A stretch of 64,000 bases of DNA from the NCBI RefSeq assembly GCF_001624695.1, contig NZ_JSEP01000003.1, forward strand, positions 390,296 through 454,295, given 5' to 3'. The stretch is from Labrenzia sp. OB1. Its GTDB lineage: Bacteria > Pseudomonadota > Alphaproteobacteria > Rhizobiales > Stappiaceae. Shown here in pieces: positions 52,468 through 60,976 of this stretch. Under the pieces are notes generated by a model. The model saw nothing but the letters and a program-made list of their open reading frames with translations. It had not been told where the DNA came from and searched no databases. Numbering within the stretch: the stretch's first letter is position 1; the number at the start of each line of letters is the position of its first letter. Position numbers and translations under genes: made by a program.

Positions 52468-54225
52468 TTATCGGTTGGCTGCGGTGGGTTTGCCGCCGGC
52501 CCCGGTATCGGGCACAAGCAGGCCATCCAGGTTGGTCATCGTGAATATCTGCAAGGCAACTTCCTTGCCCCGCAATTTGATATCCGACGTCTCCGCGTCC
52601 GAAATGTCGGCATCCGCAGCGTCGATCACGGCTTTGGAAACGGCGAGGAAACTTCCGTGAACCTTGTTCTCGGTTTCCAGCCGGCTGGCCGTGTTGACCA
52701 CATCACCGAGCGCCGTCAGGCCGCCTCGTGTCCCGTCGGTTCCTGCCGCGCCGATGCGGCCCAGGATGGCCGGACCCAGATGAAGCCCGATCCCCAGGCG
52801 GATCGGATCCTTGAACTGCGGCCCTTTCTCCGCTTCCAGGGCCGCCATGACAGCTTCGATGCGCTTGCTGGCCTTGAGCGCCTGACGGGCGCCGGTCTCC
52901 GCATCGCAGTCCATTCCGAAGATGGCCATGATGCCGTCGCCGATGAACTTGTCGACATAACCTCCTTCGGCACGGATGGCCGCCGAGGTCTGATCGAGAT
53001 AGCTGTTGAGAAGATGCACGACATCGTAGGCGAGCTGGGATTCGGTGATGCGGGTGAAATTGCGCAGATCGACGAACATCACGGTCACGACCTGCTCCAC
53101 GCCCCAGAAATAGGCATCCTGAAGGTGCCGGGTGGAACCGGCCGCCGCTCTCACCGGGACCAGAGGCTGGACTTCGATATTTCCCCTGGGACGGATCTGG
53201 CAGGCCAGGCGCACGTTTTCACCGGCCGAAATTCTGGAGAGTACGGCCGCTTCCGCCGGTCCCGGCTCGCCAAGCGTATCGCTGCCCGAAAGAATCCGTA
53301 CCCGGCAGGTCGAGCAACGCGCCCGGCCTCCGCAGACAGCCGCGTGTGGAATGTCTTTCATCCGGCTCATCTCCAGAAGGGTCGGGCCCGGAGATACGCG
53401 GATCTTGAGGTCACCGGGATAGGAAACCGAAATACCGGAGGCGAAACGCTGAACAAGGAAGCGGATCAGCACGATGAAAAGGCTGATCAGAATGAGGCTG
53501 AAGATGAAGGCCCTGAGCTGAAGGATCAGGCTATCGGCCCAGAGGTGCTGATCCGCCGTGACATGCATGGTGATATCCTGGCTCAAGGCCAGGCGCCGGG
53601 CTCCCTCGATCCAGCCCCACAGGGCCAGGACCGGTACGGCGGCCGCAAAGGTCGCCGCCAGCGGCAGAAGGCGCCTATAGAGCGGATAAAGCCTCAGCCA
53701 GAAATGGAGGCCGATCATGGCGTGAAACCAGACCACAAGGAGAAGGATGGACTGGCTCACAGCGCCATCGGGCCACAGCATGGTCAGCATCTGGGAATAG
53801 GTCGGCACGAAACCGAACTCCTTGGCCACGCCCATCGTGAAGGTGACATGCGGGATCAGGGACCAGGGAATGTAAAGACCGAGCGCCAGCTGACAGAATT
53901 CCCAGCGCGGCATCTTCAGGGTGCGGCGCCGGCTTGTTCGCCACAGTGCGAGCGTTACGTGGGTCAGCGCCGCCAGAATCAGAAGCGTTTCGCCAAAGGG
54001 ATTGCGCCAGATCCGGTAGTGCCAGAGTGAGGCCTTGTTCATCGCCTCGACGGAAATGATGCCAAGCCCATGGTTGAGGAAGTGGCTGAGGCAAAAGGCG
54101 AACAGGATGAGCCCGCTCCACAGCCGCAGACGCTGGCGCCAGTTTCCCATCCCCGGCCGCGATCTGGTCTCGGGTTGCCGGGATACGGGTTTGACGGGAA
54201 CGGAAGCAGATCCGGGCTCGCTCAT
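52468..54225 (-). CDS. Membrane adenylate/guanylate cyclase with heme-type 6-TM domain and 2Fe-2S ferredoxin domain
   Basis: A 585-residue three-part protein. Residues 35-255 hold six hydrophobic segments with spaced histidines (H48, H52, H69, H89, H126, H168), suitable for b-type hemes, as in the CyaC family. Residues 262-355 form a plant-type ferredoxin domain with C298, C304, C307 and C342. From 375 on is a class III cyclase: D386 (MFVDLRNF) and D430 (FIGDGIMAIFG) bind the metals. The start at 54225 has GGAG six bases upstream. It may convert the redox state of the membrane quinone pool into cAMP (inference). Confidence 0.9.
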   Translation of the reverse strand: MSEPGSASVPVKPVSRQPETRSRPGMGNWRQRLRLWSGLILFAFCLSHFLNHGLGIISVEAMNKASLWHYRIWRNPFGETLLILAALTHVTLALWRTSRRRTLKMPRWEFCQLALGLYIPWSLIPHVTFTMGVAKEFGFVPTYSQMLTMLWPDGAVSQSILLLVVWFHAMIGLHFWLRLYPLYRRLLPLAATFAAAVPVLALWGWIEGARRLALSQDITMHVTADQHLWADSLILQLRAFIFSLILISLFIVLIRFLVQRFASGISVSYPGDLKIRVSPGPTLLEMSRMKDIPHAAVCGGRARCSTCRVRILSGSDTLGEPGPAEAAVLSRISAGENVRLACQIRPRGNIEVQPLVPVRAAAGSTRHLQDAYFWGVEQVVTVMFVDLRNFTRITESQLAYDVVHLLNSYLDQTSAAIRAEGGYVDKFIGDGIMAIFGMDCDAETGARQALKASKRIEAVMAALEAEKGPQFKDPIRLGIGLHLGPAILGRIGAAGTDGTRGGLTALGDVVNTASRLETENKVHGSFLAVSKAVIDAADADISDAETSDIKLRGKEVALQIFTMTNLDGLLVPDTGAGGKPTAANR

Positions 54226-54478
54226 AAGGTCTCCAGGCATCCTTGCCGGTTTGATGACGCCTCTCGCAGGCAGGCCAGAACCGTATGAATGCAGCAAAGT
54301 GGTCCTATTGCAAAGACAGACACGCCTGTCGGGCCATTGAACGGGGATCAGTGACCCGCGAGCCTCGCGGGGTCAACCCGCCGCGGGGCCGCAATAGTGG
54401 AAAGTCTTTCCGGGTGCTTGAAACTCGATCCGCCAGACGCAACTGTCCGGCAGGACACCGTCACGGAGAGAGTTGATC

Positions 54479-54838
54479 ATGAAGGTCTACGGCATCAGGA
54501 ATTGCGACACCGTCAAGAAGGCCCGGAAGTTCCTGGAGGAAGCCGGCATGGACTACACGTTCCACGATTATCGTAAGGACGGTGTGGATGCGGACAGGCT
54601 CGCGGCCTTTGTCGGTGAATTCGGCTGGGACACAGTCTTGAACAGGCGCGGCACGACATGGCGGAAACTGGATGACGAGATAAAGGACGCCGTGGTCGAT
54701 GCAGCCAGCGCTCTCAGTGTGATGATCGAACACCCTTCGGCGATCAGGCGACCGATCGTCGAGTGCGAGACGAAGAACTTCATCGGATTCGATCCCGTTG
54801 CCTGGGAAATGGCACTGGAGTTGGGCGAACTGAAATGA
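54479..54838 (+). CDS. ArsC/Spx-family (YffB-like) protein
   Basis: A 119-residue thioredoxin-fold protein. The single Cys is C9 in GIRNCDTVKKARKFL, and FHDYRKDGVD and LNRRGTTWRKL follow, the pattern of YffB/Spx-type ArsC proteins rather than the multi-Cys arsenate reductases. The start at 54479 has GGAGAG upstream. Function unclear: perhaps glutathione-dependent thiol reduction. Confidence 0.92.
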   Translation: MKVYGIRNCDTVKKARKFLEEAGMDYTFHDYRKDGVDADRLAAFVGEFGWDTVLNRRGTTWRKLDDEIKDAVVDAASALSVMIEHPSAIRRPIVECETKNFIGFDPVAWEMALELGELK

Positions 54839-54873
54839 CGCTGCAGAGCCAGGCGTGTCCGCGGGATCCGGCG

Positions 54874-55290
54874 TCACCAGGTCCGGCGCGGGCCGGTGTC
54901 GATGTGATAGTGGCCGGAGGAATAGTGCTTGTATCCGCCGACTTCCTTCTGGCTCTTCAGATAGGCGAGGACTGATGAGGGGTTTCCTGCAACCGAAAAG
55001 TCCACTGCGCGGCAGTTCAGGTGATAGGAATTCTTTGCGCCGCCCTTCCACCAGTTTTCCAGCCACCAGCGTTTGGTGGAATGCACTGTGACATTGCCGT
55101 AGCGCTTGGCGACGCGGTTGAGAACCTTCTTCAGCTTGCGCGGCACGCACCAGGAGCTGTCGTCATAGTCGATCGAATTGTGAGACGCGGTCATCCAGCC
55201 CATGCCTGTCACACCGGCGACGGTGCCGCAGCCGGCGAGTGTGACGGTAAAGCCGATGAATACGATCCAGGCGATGAGGCGCTGACGCAT
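54874..55290 (-). CDS. Small lipoprotein with M15-type (YcbK-like) peptidase domain
   Basis: A 138-residue lipoprotein starting MRQRLIAWIVFIGFTVTLAGC, where the lipobox LAGC gives the lipidated Cys at 21. The mature part has SYHLNCRAVDFSV and HYHIDTG, matching the His-x6-Asp and His of Peptidase_M15_3 zinc sites (Asp in AVDFS, His in HYHID). It is short for a peptidase. May cleave or bind D-Ala-containing peptidoglycan. Confidence 0.8.
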   Translation of the reverse strand: MRQRLIAWIVFIGFTVTLAGCGTVAGVTGMGWMTASHNSIDYDDSSWCVPRKLKKVLNRVAKRYGNVTVHSTKRWWLENWWKGGAKNSYHLNCRAVDFSVAGNPSSVLAYLKSQKEVGGYKHYSSGHYHIDTGPRRTW

Positions 55291-55659
55291 GACGGGCAAG
55301 CCTTGTCGAAACCAATTGCAATGTCGTCCCCCGGGCGAAGGCTCAGACAATTTGATTAAAATTGTGATGAAAAACTTGGTTAACGAACAGACAAACTGAA
55401 CTTTCAGCGGGCCACTCTGCCACTCACGGTCATCCGGAAGTTGGAAGGCAAGCCGCAGCAATGCGTGGCAAATCGATGTCTGGTCGGCTATGCCTGTCCC
55501 GGTTCGGACCGCAATTATCGGCCTCTGTCGGATTTTCATGTCGCTGTGCCGGTATTACAGGGTCATGGTTTTGCGGAAGCTGTTGAAAAATACGGTCTCG
55601 ACGACCGGCTCAGGCTGGCCGGAAAACGGGACCAGAGACACCTTGGAGAACTGAAGAAC

Positions 55660-56517
55660 ATGTCCGATAGCCTATTCGTCCTGACGCTCTCATGCGCGGA
55701 CAAGCCCGGAATCGTGGCCGCCGTGACGACGGAACTCGCGGATTTCGGTGCCAACATCGCTGAAAGCGATCAGTTCTGGGATCGGGTCACCAATCAGTTC
55801 TTCCTCAGGATCGCGATGCTGGCCCCTGAAGGCGTCACTCTGGAAAGCGTCCAGAAGTCGCTGGATCCGGTTATCAGCCGGTTCGACATGAAGGCGAAAC
55901 TTGTCGATACCGCCAAGCGGCCGAGAGTGATCGTCATGGTGTCGAAATTCGACCACGCCATGCTGCATCTTCTCTACCAGATCCGGGTCGGCTGGATGGA
56001 TGCCGAGGTCGTGGCCATCGTCTCCAACCACGCGGACGGCCGCCGGACAGCCGAACATGAAGGCATCGCCTTTCATCACTGGCCGGTGACAAAGGAAAAC
56101 AAGGCCGAGCAGGAAGACAAACTCCTGAAACTGGTCAAGGAAACCGGTGCCGACCTGGTGGTGCTCGCCCGCTACATGCAGGTCCTTTCCGACAATCTTT
56201 CCAAGCGCCTGTTCGGCAAGGTGATCAACATTCACCACTCTTTCCTGCCGAGCTTCAAGGGCGCAAAGCCCTATCATCAGGCTCATACGCGCGGCGTGAA
56301 GATGATCGGCGCGACGGCGCACTACGTCACGCCGGATCTCGACGAGGGGCCGATCATCGAGCAGGACGCGGAACGGGTCAGTCATGCCTTGTCCGCGGAG
56401 GATTTCGTCGCCCGCGGCCGGGACATCGAAGCGCGCGTGCTTGCCCGCGCCGTGAAATACCATCTGGAAAACCGAGTGATGATCGTCGGCAACAAGACGA
56501 TTGTGTTCACCCCGTAA
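55660..56517 (+). CDS. purU: Formyltetrahydrofolate deformylase
   Basis: A 285-residue enzyme that releases formate from 10-formyl-THF. The N-terminal ACT domain (FVLTLSCADKPGIVAAVTTE) is followed by a formyltransferase fold with KVINIHHSFLPSFKGAKPYH and HYVTPDLDEGPIIEQD, which hold the catalytic Asn, His and Asp. The start at 55660 has GGAGAA upstream. Its length is normal. It is the only folate gene here. Confidence 0.96.
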   Translation: MSDSLFVLTLSCADKPGIVAAVTTELADFGANIAESDQFWDRVTNQFFLRIAMLAPEGVTLESVQKSLDPVISRFDMKAKLVDTAKRPRVIVMVSKFDHAMLHLLYQIRVGWMDAEVVAIVSNHADGRRTAEHEGIAFHHWPVTKENKAEQEDKLLKLVKETGADLVVLARYMQVLSDNLSKRLFGKVINIHHSFLPSFKGAKPYHQAHTRGVKMIGATAHYVTPDLDEGPIIEQDAERVSHALSAEDFVARGRDIEARVLARAVKYHLENRVMIVGNKTIVFTP

Positions 56518-56582
56518 CCTTGAGCCTGTGCGTCGCACCCGAAAGGGACAGGCCCGTCGCTTTTACCGGATGCCCCGGACCT

Positions 56583-57179
56583 TCACAGCACCAGCGACCA
56601 GAGCGTTGCCGCGATCATCGCCACCGCCATCGACACGGTGATCGTCCGCATCAAGGGGCCGTCACCGATCAGCGCGAGGATGGACACGCCTGCAAGCGCC
56701 CACAGCGAATGAAAAACCATACCGCCCAGGGTGAAGCCGGTAACCAGAATCAGGGCGTTTTCGTGAACGCTCAAGGTGTTCCCGGCCAGAAAGGTCGAGA
56801 ACGCCACCAGGTTCATCGCCCAGGTTTTCGGGCTGAGCGGATGGATCAGCAACCCTTCCCAGAAACTCGGCAAGGCGACCTCACCCTTCGGTCTGACGCT
56901 CAGGGAAACGATGCGCCAGGCGAGATAGGTCATATAGGCCATGCTCAGCACCTTGAAGATCGTTACGATCGGTCCGCCACCCGCCATCACATGGCCGAGA
57001 CCGTAGGCCACACTGAGCTTCAGCGGCAGGGACCCGATCTGGGAGGCGACGATGACGGGAAACGCCGTGCGGTAACCGGCGGATGCGCCGATCGCCAGAA
57101 AGGTCAGGTTTCCGGGGCCGGGAGTTCCGGTCATGACGATGACGAAGATCGCGAAGGCGAGAAATGTAGCAGGATCCAT
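56583..57179 (-). CDS. LysE-family amino-acid exporter
   Basis: A 198-residue RhtB/LysE protein with about six hydrophobic segments. The N-terminus has GTPGPGNLTFLAIGASAGYR and the middle PKTWAMNLVAFSTFLAGN, both signatures. Divergent from a MocR regulator, 98 bases away, which probably controls it. Confidence 0.93.
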   Translation of the reverse strand: MDPATFLAFAIFVIVMTGTPGPGNLTFLAIGASAGYRTAFPVIVASQIGSLPLKLSVAYGLGHVMAGGGPIVTIFKVLSMAYMTYLAWRIVSLSVRPKGEVALPSFWEGLLIHPLSPKTWAMNLVAFSTFLAGNTLSVHENALILVTGFTLGGMVFHSLWALAGVSILALIGDGPLMRTITVSMAVAMIAATLWSLVL

Positions 57180-57199
57180 GACGCGTCTCCGGATAGATT

Positions 57200-57287
57200 T
57201 AGATACAATAGATACAAAGTAGGCGAGTATACCAATTGTCTTGAAAAATTGTATTCGTCAATGTAAACATTGTCCTCATGACAATGT
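57200..57287. promoter_or_regulatory. Candidate MocR-binding region (lysE/mocR gap)
   Basis: TAGATACAA occurs twice head to tail at 57200-57208 and 57209-57217. ACATTGTC (57267-57274) and GACAATGT (57280-57287) form a perfect 8-bp inverted repeat that spans the mocR start codon at 57278. TTGTAT is also present near 57250. Direct repeats with an ATAC core are typical of MocR sites; the dyad suggests autoregulation. Confidence 0.5.
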
Positions 57288-58687
57288 GGATCCCGGACAT
57301 AACGGCGGCTCAGGGCCCGATTTATCTGGCAATTGCCGACGCGCTGGAAACGGACATCGGCGCAGGCGCCCTGGCGCAGGGAGACCGGCTGCCGCCGCAA
57401 CGGGAACTGGCCTATCGGCTGGGTGTGACCCTCGGCACCATCACCCGGGCCTATGGCGAGGCGGAACGGCGCCGGCTGGTGAAGGGCGAGACTGGCCGCG
57501 GCACCTATGTTGCCTGCAAAAAGCAGAAGGTCTCGCCCCTGATCCCCAGGGAGGAGGAACCGGAAGCTGTCGATCTGGCCCGCAATTTCGCCTATCCGCA
57601 TCTCAACCCGAGCCTGTCCGACGGTCTGGTGCGCATGGCCCGAACTGTCGGTATCGACGGGTTGAACGGCTTCGTGCCGTCCGAAGGTCTGAGGACTCAT
57701 CGCGAAACCGGGGTTCTCGTCTTCAAGGACTACGGTCTTGACGCCGATCCGGCCCGCGTCGCGGTCACTTGCGGGGCGCAGCACGGCATCCAGGTGACCT
57801 GTCAGGCCCTCTTCAGGGCAGGCGATGCGATTGCCGTCGACTGTTTCACCTATCCGTCGATTTTCAGCTCTCTTGCGGGCATCGGGTTGAAACCGGTTCC
57901 GGTCCCCGCTCTGCGGCGCGCGGATGGCGGTTTCGGCGCAATGGATCCCGAAGCGCTTGCCCGGGCGGCGGCGGCCCATGGCGTCAAAGGCGTTTTCCTG
58001 ATGCCGAACATGCAAAATCCGACGACCCACACCATGACGGTGGAGGAAAGGCAGAATCTCGTCCGGGTGGCGCGGTCCCAAGACATCAAGATCGTCGAGG
58101 ACGATCCCTATACGCCTTTTCTTCCCGAAACACTGCCGGCTTTCGGGGCGCTCGCCCCGGAACGGACTGCCTCGATCGCCAGTATTTCGAAGGTCTGTTC
58201 TCCCGGCAGCCGGATCGGCTTTGTCCATGTGCCGGCCTCTTTCGGAGACAGCATCCGCAACAAGATCGGCGAAAGCACCTGGATGGCTTCGCCGATCACC
58301 GCCGAGCTGATCGCCGGCTGGGTGCGCGAGGGGCATCTGTTCAAGACGCTGCGCCTGAAACGGAAAGCCAATCGCGTCAGGTTCCTGAACGCCCGGGATC
58401 TCCTGTCACCCTATTTTCTCCAGGGGGATCCCGAAAAGGTGTTCGGCTGGCTGCGGCTGCCCGACGCAGTTGACCCGGATGCCCTCCAGGCCGCCCTCGG
58501 ACACCAGGGCGTGGCCGTGCTCTCGTCGCGATATTTTCAGGTAAGGGATCACGCCCCGGCTCCCTATCTGCGCATTACTTTCGGGTCGGAACAATCCGAG
58601 GACCGCTTCCGCTGGGCTCTTGGAAAGGTCAGGGCGACGATTGATCAATTGGCCGACTTGCCGGAATTGAAGCGGCCGGTAGGTTAG
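57278..58687 (+). CDS. MocR-family (GntR-HTH plus aminotransferase) regulator
   Basis: A 469-residue two-domain protein. Residues 10-80 form the GntR winged HTH (PIYLAIADALETDIGAGALA; ITRAYGEAERRRLVKG). The rest is an aminotransferase class I fold with the PLP lysine K305 (SISKVCSPGSRIG) and the PLP-binding MPNMQNPTT segment. It probably senses an amino acid through PLP and controls the divergent LysE exporter. Its stop TAG is part of the left end of the palindromic element at 58684. Confidence 0.94.
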   Translation: MTMWIPDITAAQGPIYLAIADALETDIGAGALAQGDRLPPQRELAYRLGVTLGTITRAYGEAERRRLVKGETGRGTYVACKKQKVSPLIPREEEPEAVDLARNFAYPHLNPSLSDGLVRMARTVGIDGLNGFVPSEGLRTHRETGVLVFKDYGLDADPARVAVTCGAQHGIQVTCQALFRAGDAIAVDCFTYPSIFSSLAGIGLKPVPVPALRRADGGFGAMDPEALARAAAAHGVKGVFLMPNMQNPTTHTMTVEERQNLVRVARSQDIKIVEDDPYTPFLPETLPAFGALAPERTASIASISKVCSPGSRIGFVHVPASFGDSIRNKIGESTWMASPITAELIAGWVREGHLFKTLRLKRKANRVRFLNARDLLSPYFLQGDPEKVFGWLRLPDAVDPDALQAALGHQGVAVLSSRYFQVRDHAPAPYLRITFGSEQSEDRFRWALGKVRATIDQLADLPELKRPVG

Positions 58688-58742
58688 GGCGTAAACTCAC
58701 AAATGAAGCCATTACGTCTTCATTTGTGAGTTTACGCCCTAA
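58684..58742. repeat. 25-bp perfect palindrome arms, collapsed MITE-like repeat
   Basis: The arm starting TTAGGGCGTAAACTCACAAA runs 58684-58708; its exact complement covers 58718-58742, with nine bases between. The inner GTAAACTCACAAATGAAG resembles the terminal repeat of the element at 43318-43466 (ACTCATAAATGAAG), with the single difference T to C in both arms. TA flanks both sides (TA-GGGCG ... CGCCC-TA), as in a TA target. The palindrome could act as a two-way terminator, but no T-tract follows. Confidence 0.72.
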
Positions 58743-58854
58743 GTCTGTCCGGAGAGGCTTTGACAACCGGCACGGGCCGGTCGATAAGCGGCGCGACAAG
58801 GACGTTGGAACCGCGTGCTCCGCTGCGCCCGGCAGTGGCTCGCGACGAGGTGAT

Positions 58855-59631
58855 ATGGCGTATTGGCCGAAAAAGAACAAGAAACAAAGACCGCTCGTCT
58901 GTAATCCGGAAGCAAGCCCCTATGCGGTGTTCCGGGATGTCGGGCTCACCATCGGCAGCCGTCGTATTCTGGAAGGGCTTTCCCTGACCCTGTCGGAGCG
59001 CAGGATCGGTGTGATTGGTCTGAACGGGTCGGGAAAGAGCAGCTTCGTCAGGCTGTTGAACGGGCTGAGAACACCGGATAGCGGCAGCCTCAGCCTTTTC
59101 GGCGCGTCTGGCGACAAAGCCCTGCCGGAACTGCCGCGCCATGTCGGCTTCGTTTTTCAGAATCCGGATCATCAGGCGATCTTCCCCACGGTCGAGGAGG
59201 AAATCGCTTTCGGGTTGACGCAACTGGGCGTCGGCAAGACAGAAAGCCGCGACCGATCCCGGGAATTTCTCGTCCGTCACGGCTGCGGGCAACTCGCCGG
59301 CAGTCCCGTTGCCGAACTATCCGAAGGCCAGAAGCAGCTCATCTGCATTCTGGCCGTCCTGGTCATGGAGCCGCGTCTGCTGGTTCTCGATGAACCGATG
59401 ACCAGCCTCGACGCGCTTGCCACGGGCCGGATCCGGGACAAAATTCTGTCTCTGCCGCAGAAGATCGTCATGGTCAGCCACGATCTCAGCCATTTGTCAG
59501 GCTTCGACCGGGTCCTGTGGCTGGAAGACGGGCGCCTGCGCATGGACGGAAAACCTGATAAGGTTCTGGCGGCCTATTCTGAGGACATTCGCAGCAGGAT
59601 GGGAACGGAAGCGGAGCTCGCAGCCCTTTGA
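58855..59631 (+). CDS. bioM: Biotin ECF transporter, ATP-binding subunit
   Basis: A 258-residue EcfA-type ATPase. Walker A GLNGSGKSS, the Q-loop GFVFQNPDHQ and LLVLDEPMTSLD follow the CbiO/BioM pattern; the signature is LSEGQKQL. The N-terminal 25 residues are basic and unrelated. The start at 58855 has GACGAGG upstream; the frame extends to 58726 without support. Overlaps bioN by four bases. Energises BioY uptake. Confidence 0.9.
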   Translation: MAYWPKKNKKQRPLVCNPEASPYAVFRDVGLTIGSRRILEGLSLTLSERRIGVIGLNGSGKSSFVRLLNGLRTPDSGSLSLFGASGDKALPELPRHVGFVFQNPDHQAIFPTVEEEIAFGLTQLGVGKTESRDRSREFLVRHGCGQLAGSPVAELSEGQKQLICILAVLVMEPRLLVLDEPMTSLDALATGRIRDKILSLPQKIVMVSHDLSHLSGFDRVLWLEDGRLRMDGKPDKVLAAYSEDIRSRMGTEAELAAL

Positions 59632-60275
59632 TCTCGATATATCTGAAAGGCGACAGCTGGGCGCACCGGACGCCCGCCGGCATCAAGCTTCTTTCGGTGG
59701 CCCTTGCCAGCCTGCTGTTGTTCCAGGTCGCCTCTCTCTGGATTTTTCTGCCCTGCCTGCTCGCCGTCGTCGCACTCTATGCGTCCCTCGGCCGGGAAGG
59801 TCTTGCGCAGTTGAAACTGCTGCGCGGCCTCACGCTGTTTCTCGCAATTTTGCTCGGCCTGCATTGGCTGTCCGGCACGCTCATGGAAGGTGTCGCTGTT
59901 GTGTTGCGCCTGGTCATCATGTTTCTGGCGGCGAACTTCGTTTCGGTGACCACCCGCCTGGACGATATGCTCGAAGCGGTCCGGCCGCTTTTCCTGCCAC
60001 TGGAATGGATCGGCCTGTCCTCCCGAAAACCGGCATTGGGCGTTGCGCTTGCCCTGCGCTTCGCGCCCCATATGATGCAGGTCTTTTCAATGCTGCGGGA
60101 AGCCTGGCAGGCACGGACAGGGTCGAAGACGTCCTGGCGGCTGCTTGCACCTTTTGCTGTTCAATCGCTGCGCATGTCGGATAATGTCGCCGAAGCCCTG
60201 AAGGCGCGGGGCGGGTCCGAGGGACTTTCGGGCCGAGCGGGAAACGCGCGGTCTGGGTCTGGTTTTTGGCGGTGA
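59628..60275 (+). CDS. bioN: Biotin ECF transporter, transmembrane T subunit
   Basis: A 215-residue EcfT-type protein with four to five hydrophobic segments. It begins ISIYLKGDSWAHRTPAGIKL, and the C-terminal coupling helices contain the Ala-Arg-Gly signature (EALKARGGSEG; the other is LREAWQART). TTG start inside the bioM stop (coupled). Together with BioM and BioY it forms the biotin ECF complex. Confidence 0.9.
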   Translation: MISIYLKGDSWAHRTPAGIKLLSVALASLLLFQVASLWIFLPCLLAVVALYASLGREGLAQLKLLRGLTLFLAILLGLHWLSGTLMEGVAVVLRLVIMFLAANFVSVTTRLDDMLEAVRPLFLPLEWIGLSSRKPALGVALALRFAPHMMQVFSMLREAWQARTGSKTSWRLLAPFAVQSLRMSDNVAEALKARGGSEGLSGRAGNARSGSGFWR

Positions 60276-60354
60276 ACTGCGCTATCGGGCCGGCGGACGG
60301 CCGCGGCATCGGAGCTCTCCTGCGGGCCAGACGGACAACAACAAGGAAAAACAG

Positions 60355-60939
60355 ATGACTGACCGGTCTCTCGTACACATTGCCTTTTACGCTGCCCTGA
60401 TTGCGGCCCTTGGTCTGGTTCCACCGGTTGCCATTCCCCTCACGGGCGGGGTTCCGATAACCGCACAAACGCTCGGCGTGATGCTGGCCGGGGTGATGCT
60501 CGGTCCGGTGCGCGGCGGGCTCGCCGTTCTGCTGTTTCTGTTCCTAGTCGCCCTCGGCGCGCCCTTCCTGTCCGGCGGCCGGGGCGGCTGGGGTGTCTTC
60601 ACGACGCCGTCGGTCGGCTTTTTGATCGGCTGGCCGGTCGGTGCGTTTGTGGCCGGATGGATCATGCGCGCCACGTCCGACATGAACATCTTCGTTGCGA
60701 CGGCCGTTTCAGCGGCCATCGGCGGGATTGTCGTGGTCTACGCCTTCGGGGTGCCGGGTGTCGCGATCATGGCGGGCTTGTCCTTGCCGAAGGCGGCCCT
60801 TGCCAGCGTCATCTACATCCCCGGCGATCTGGTCAAGGTGGTTCTGGCCGCGCTGATCACCCAAACGGTTGCCCGCGGTCTGCCGGGAGCGGTTCTCTCG
60901 CGCTCGTCGAGCGGTGCGAACGACAAGATGGCCGATTGA
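60355..60939 (+). CDS. bioY: Biotin ECF transporter, substrate-specific subunit
   Basis: A 194-residue BioY protein with about six membrane segments. GGVPITAQTLGVMLAGVMLG and GGRGGWGVFTTPSVGFLIGW, plus YIPGDLVKVVLAALI near the end, are BioY signatures. It lies 79 bases after bioN. I found no BioR box (TTAT-N2-ATAA) in front of bioM. Confidence 0.95.
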   Translation: MTDRSLVHIAFYAALIAALGLVPPVAIPLTGGVPITAQTLGVMLAGVMLGPVRGGLAVLLFLFLVALGAPFLSGGRGGWGVFTTPSVGFLIGWPVGAFVAGWIMRATSDMNIFVATAVSAAIGGIVVVYAFGVPGVAIMAGLSLPKAALASVIYIPGDLVKVVLAALITQTVARGLPGAVLSRSSSGANDKMAD

Positions 60940-60976
60940 TCCGGCTGTAGGAAACCGTATCCGGAAACGCTCTGTC

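Noticed and set aside
58743..58854. Search for a BioR box before bioM
   Set aside because: No TTAT-N2-ATAA sequence was found; biotin regulation of the cluster is not shown by sequence.
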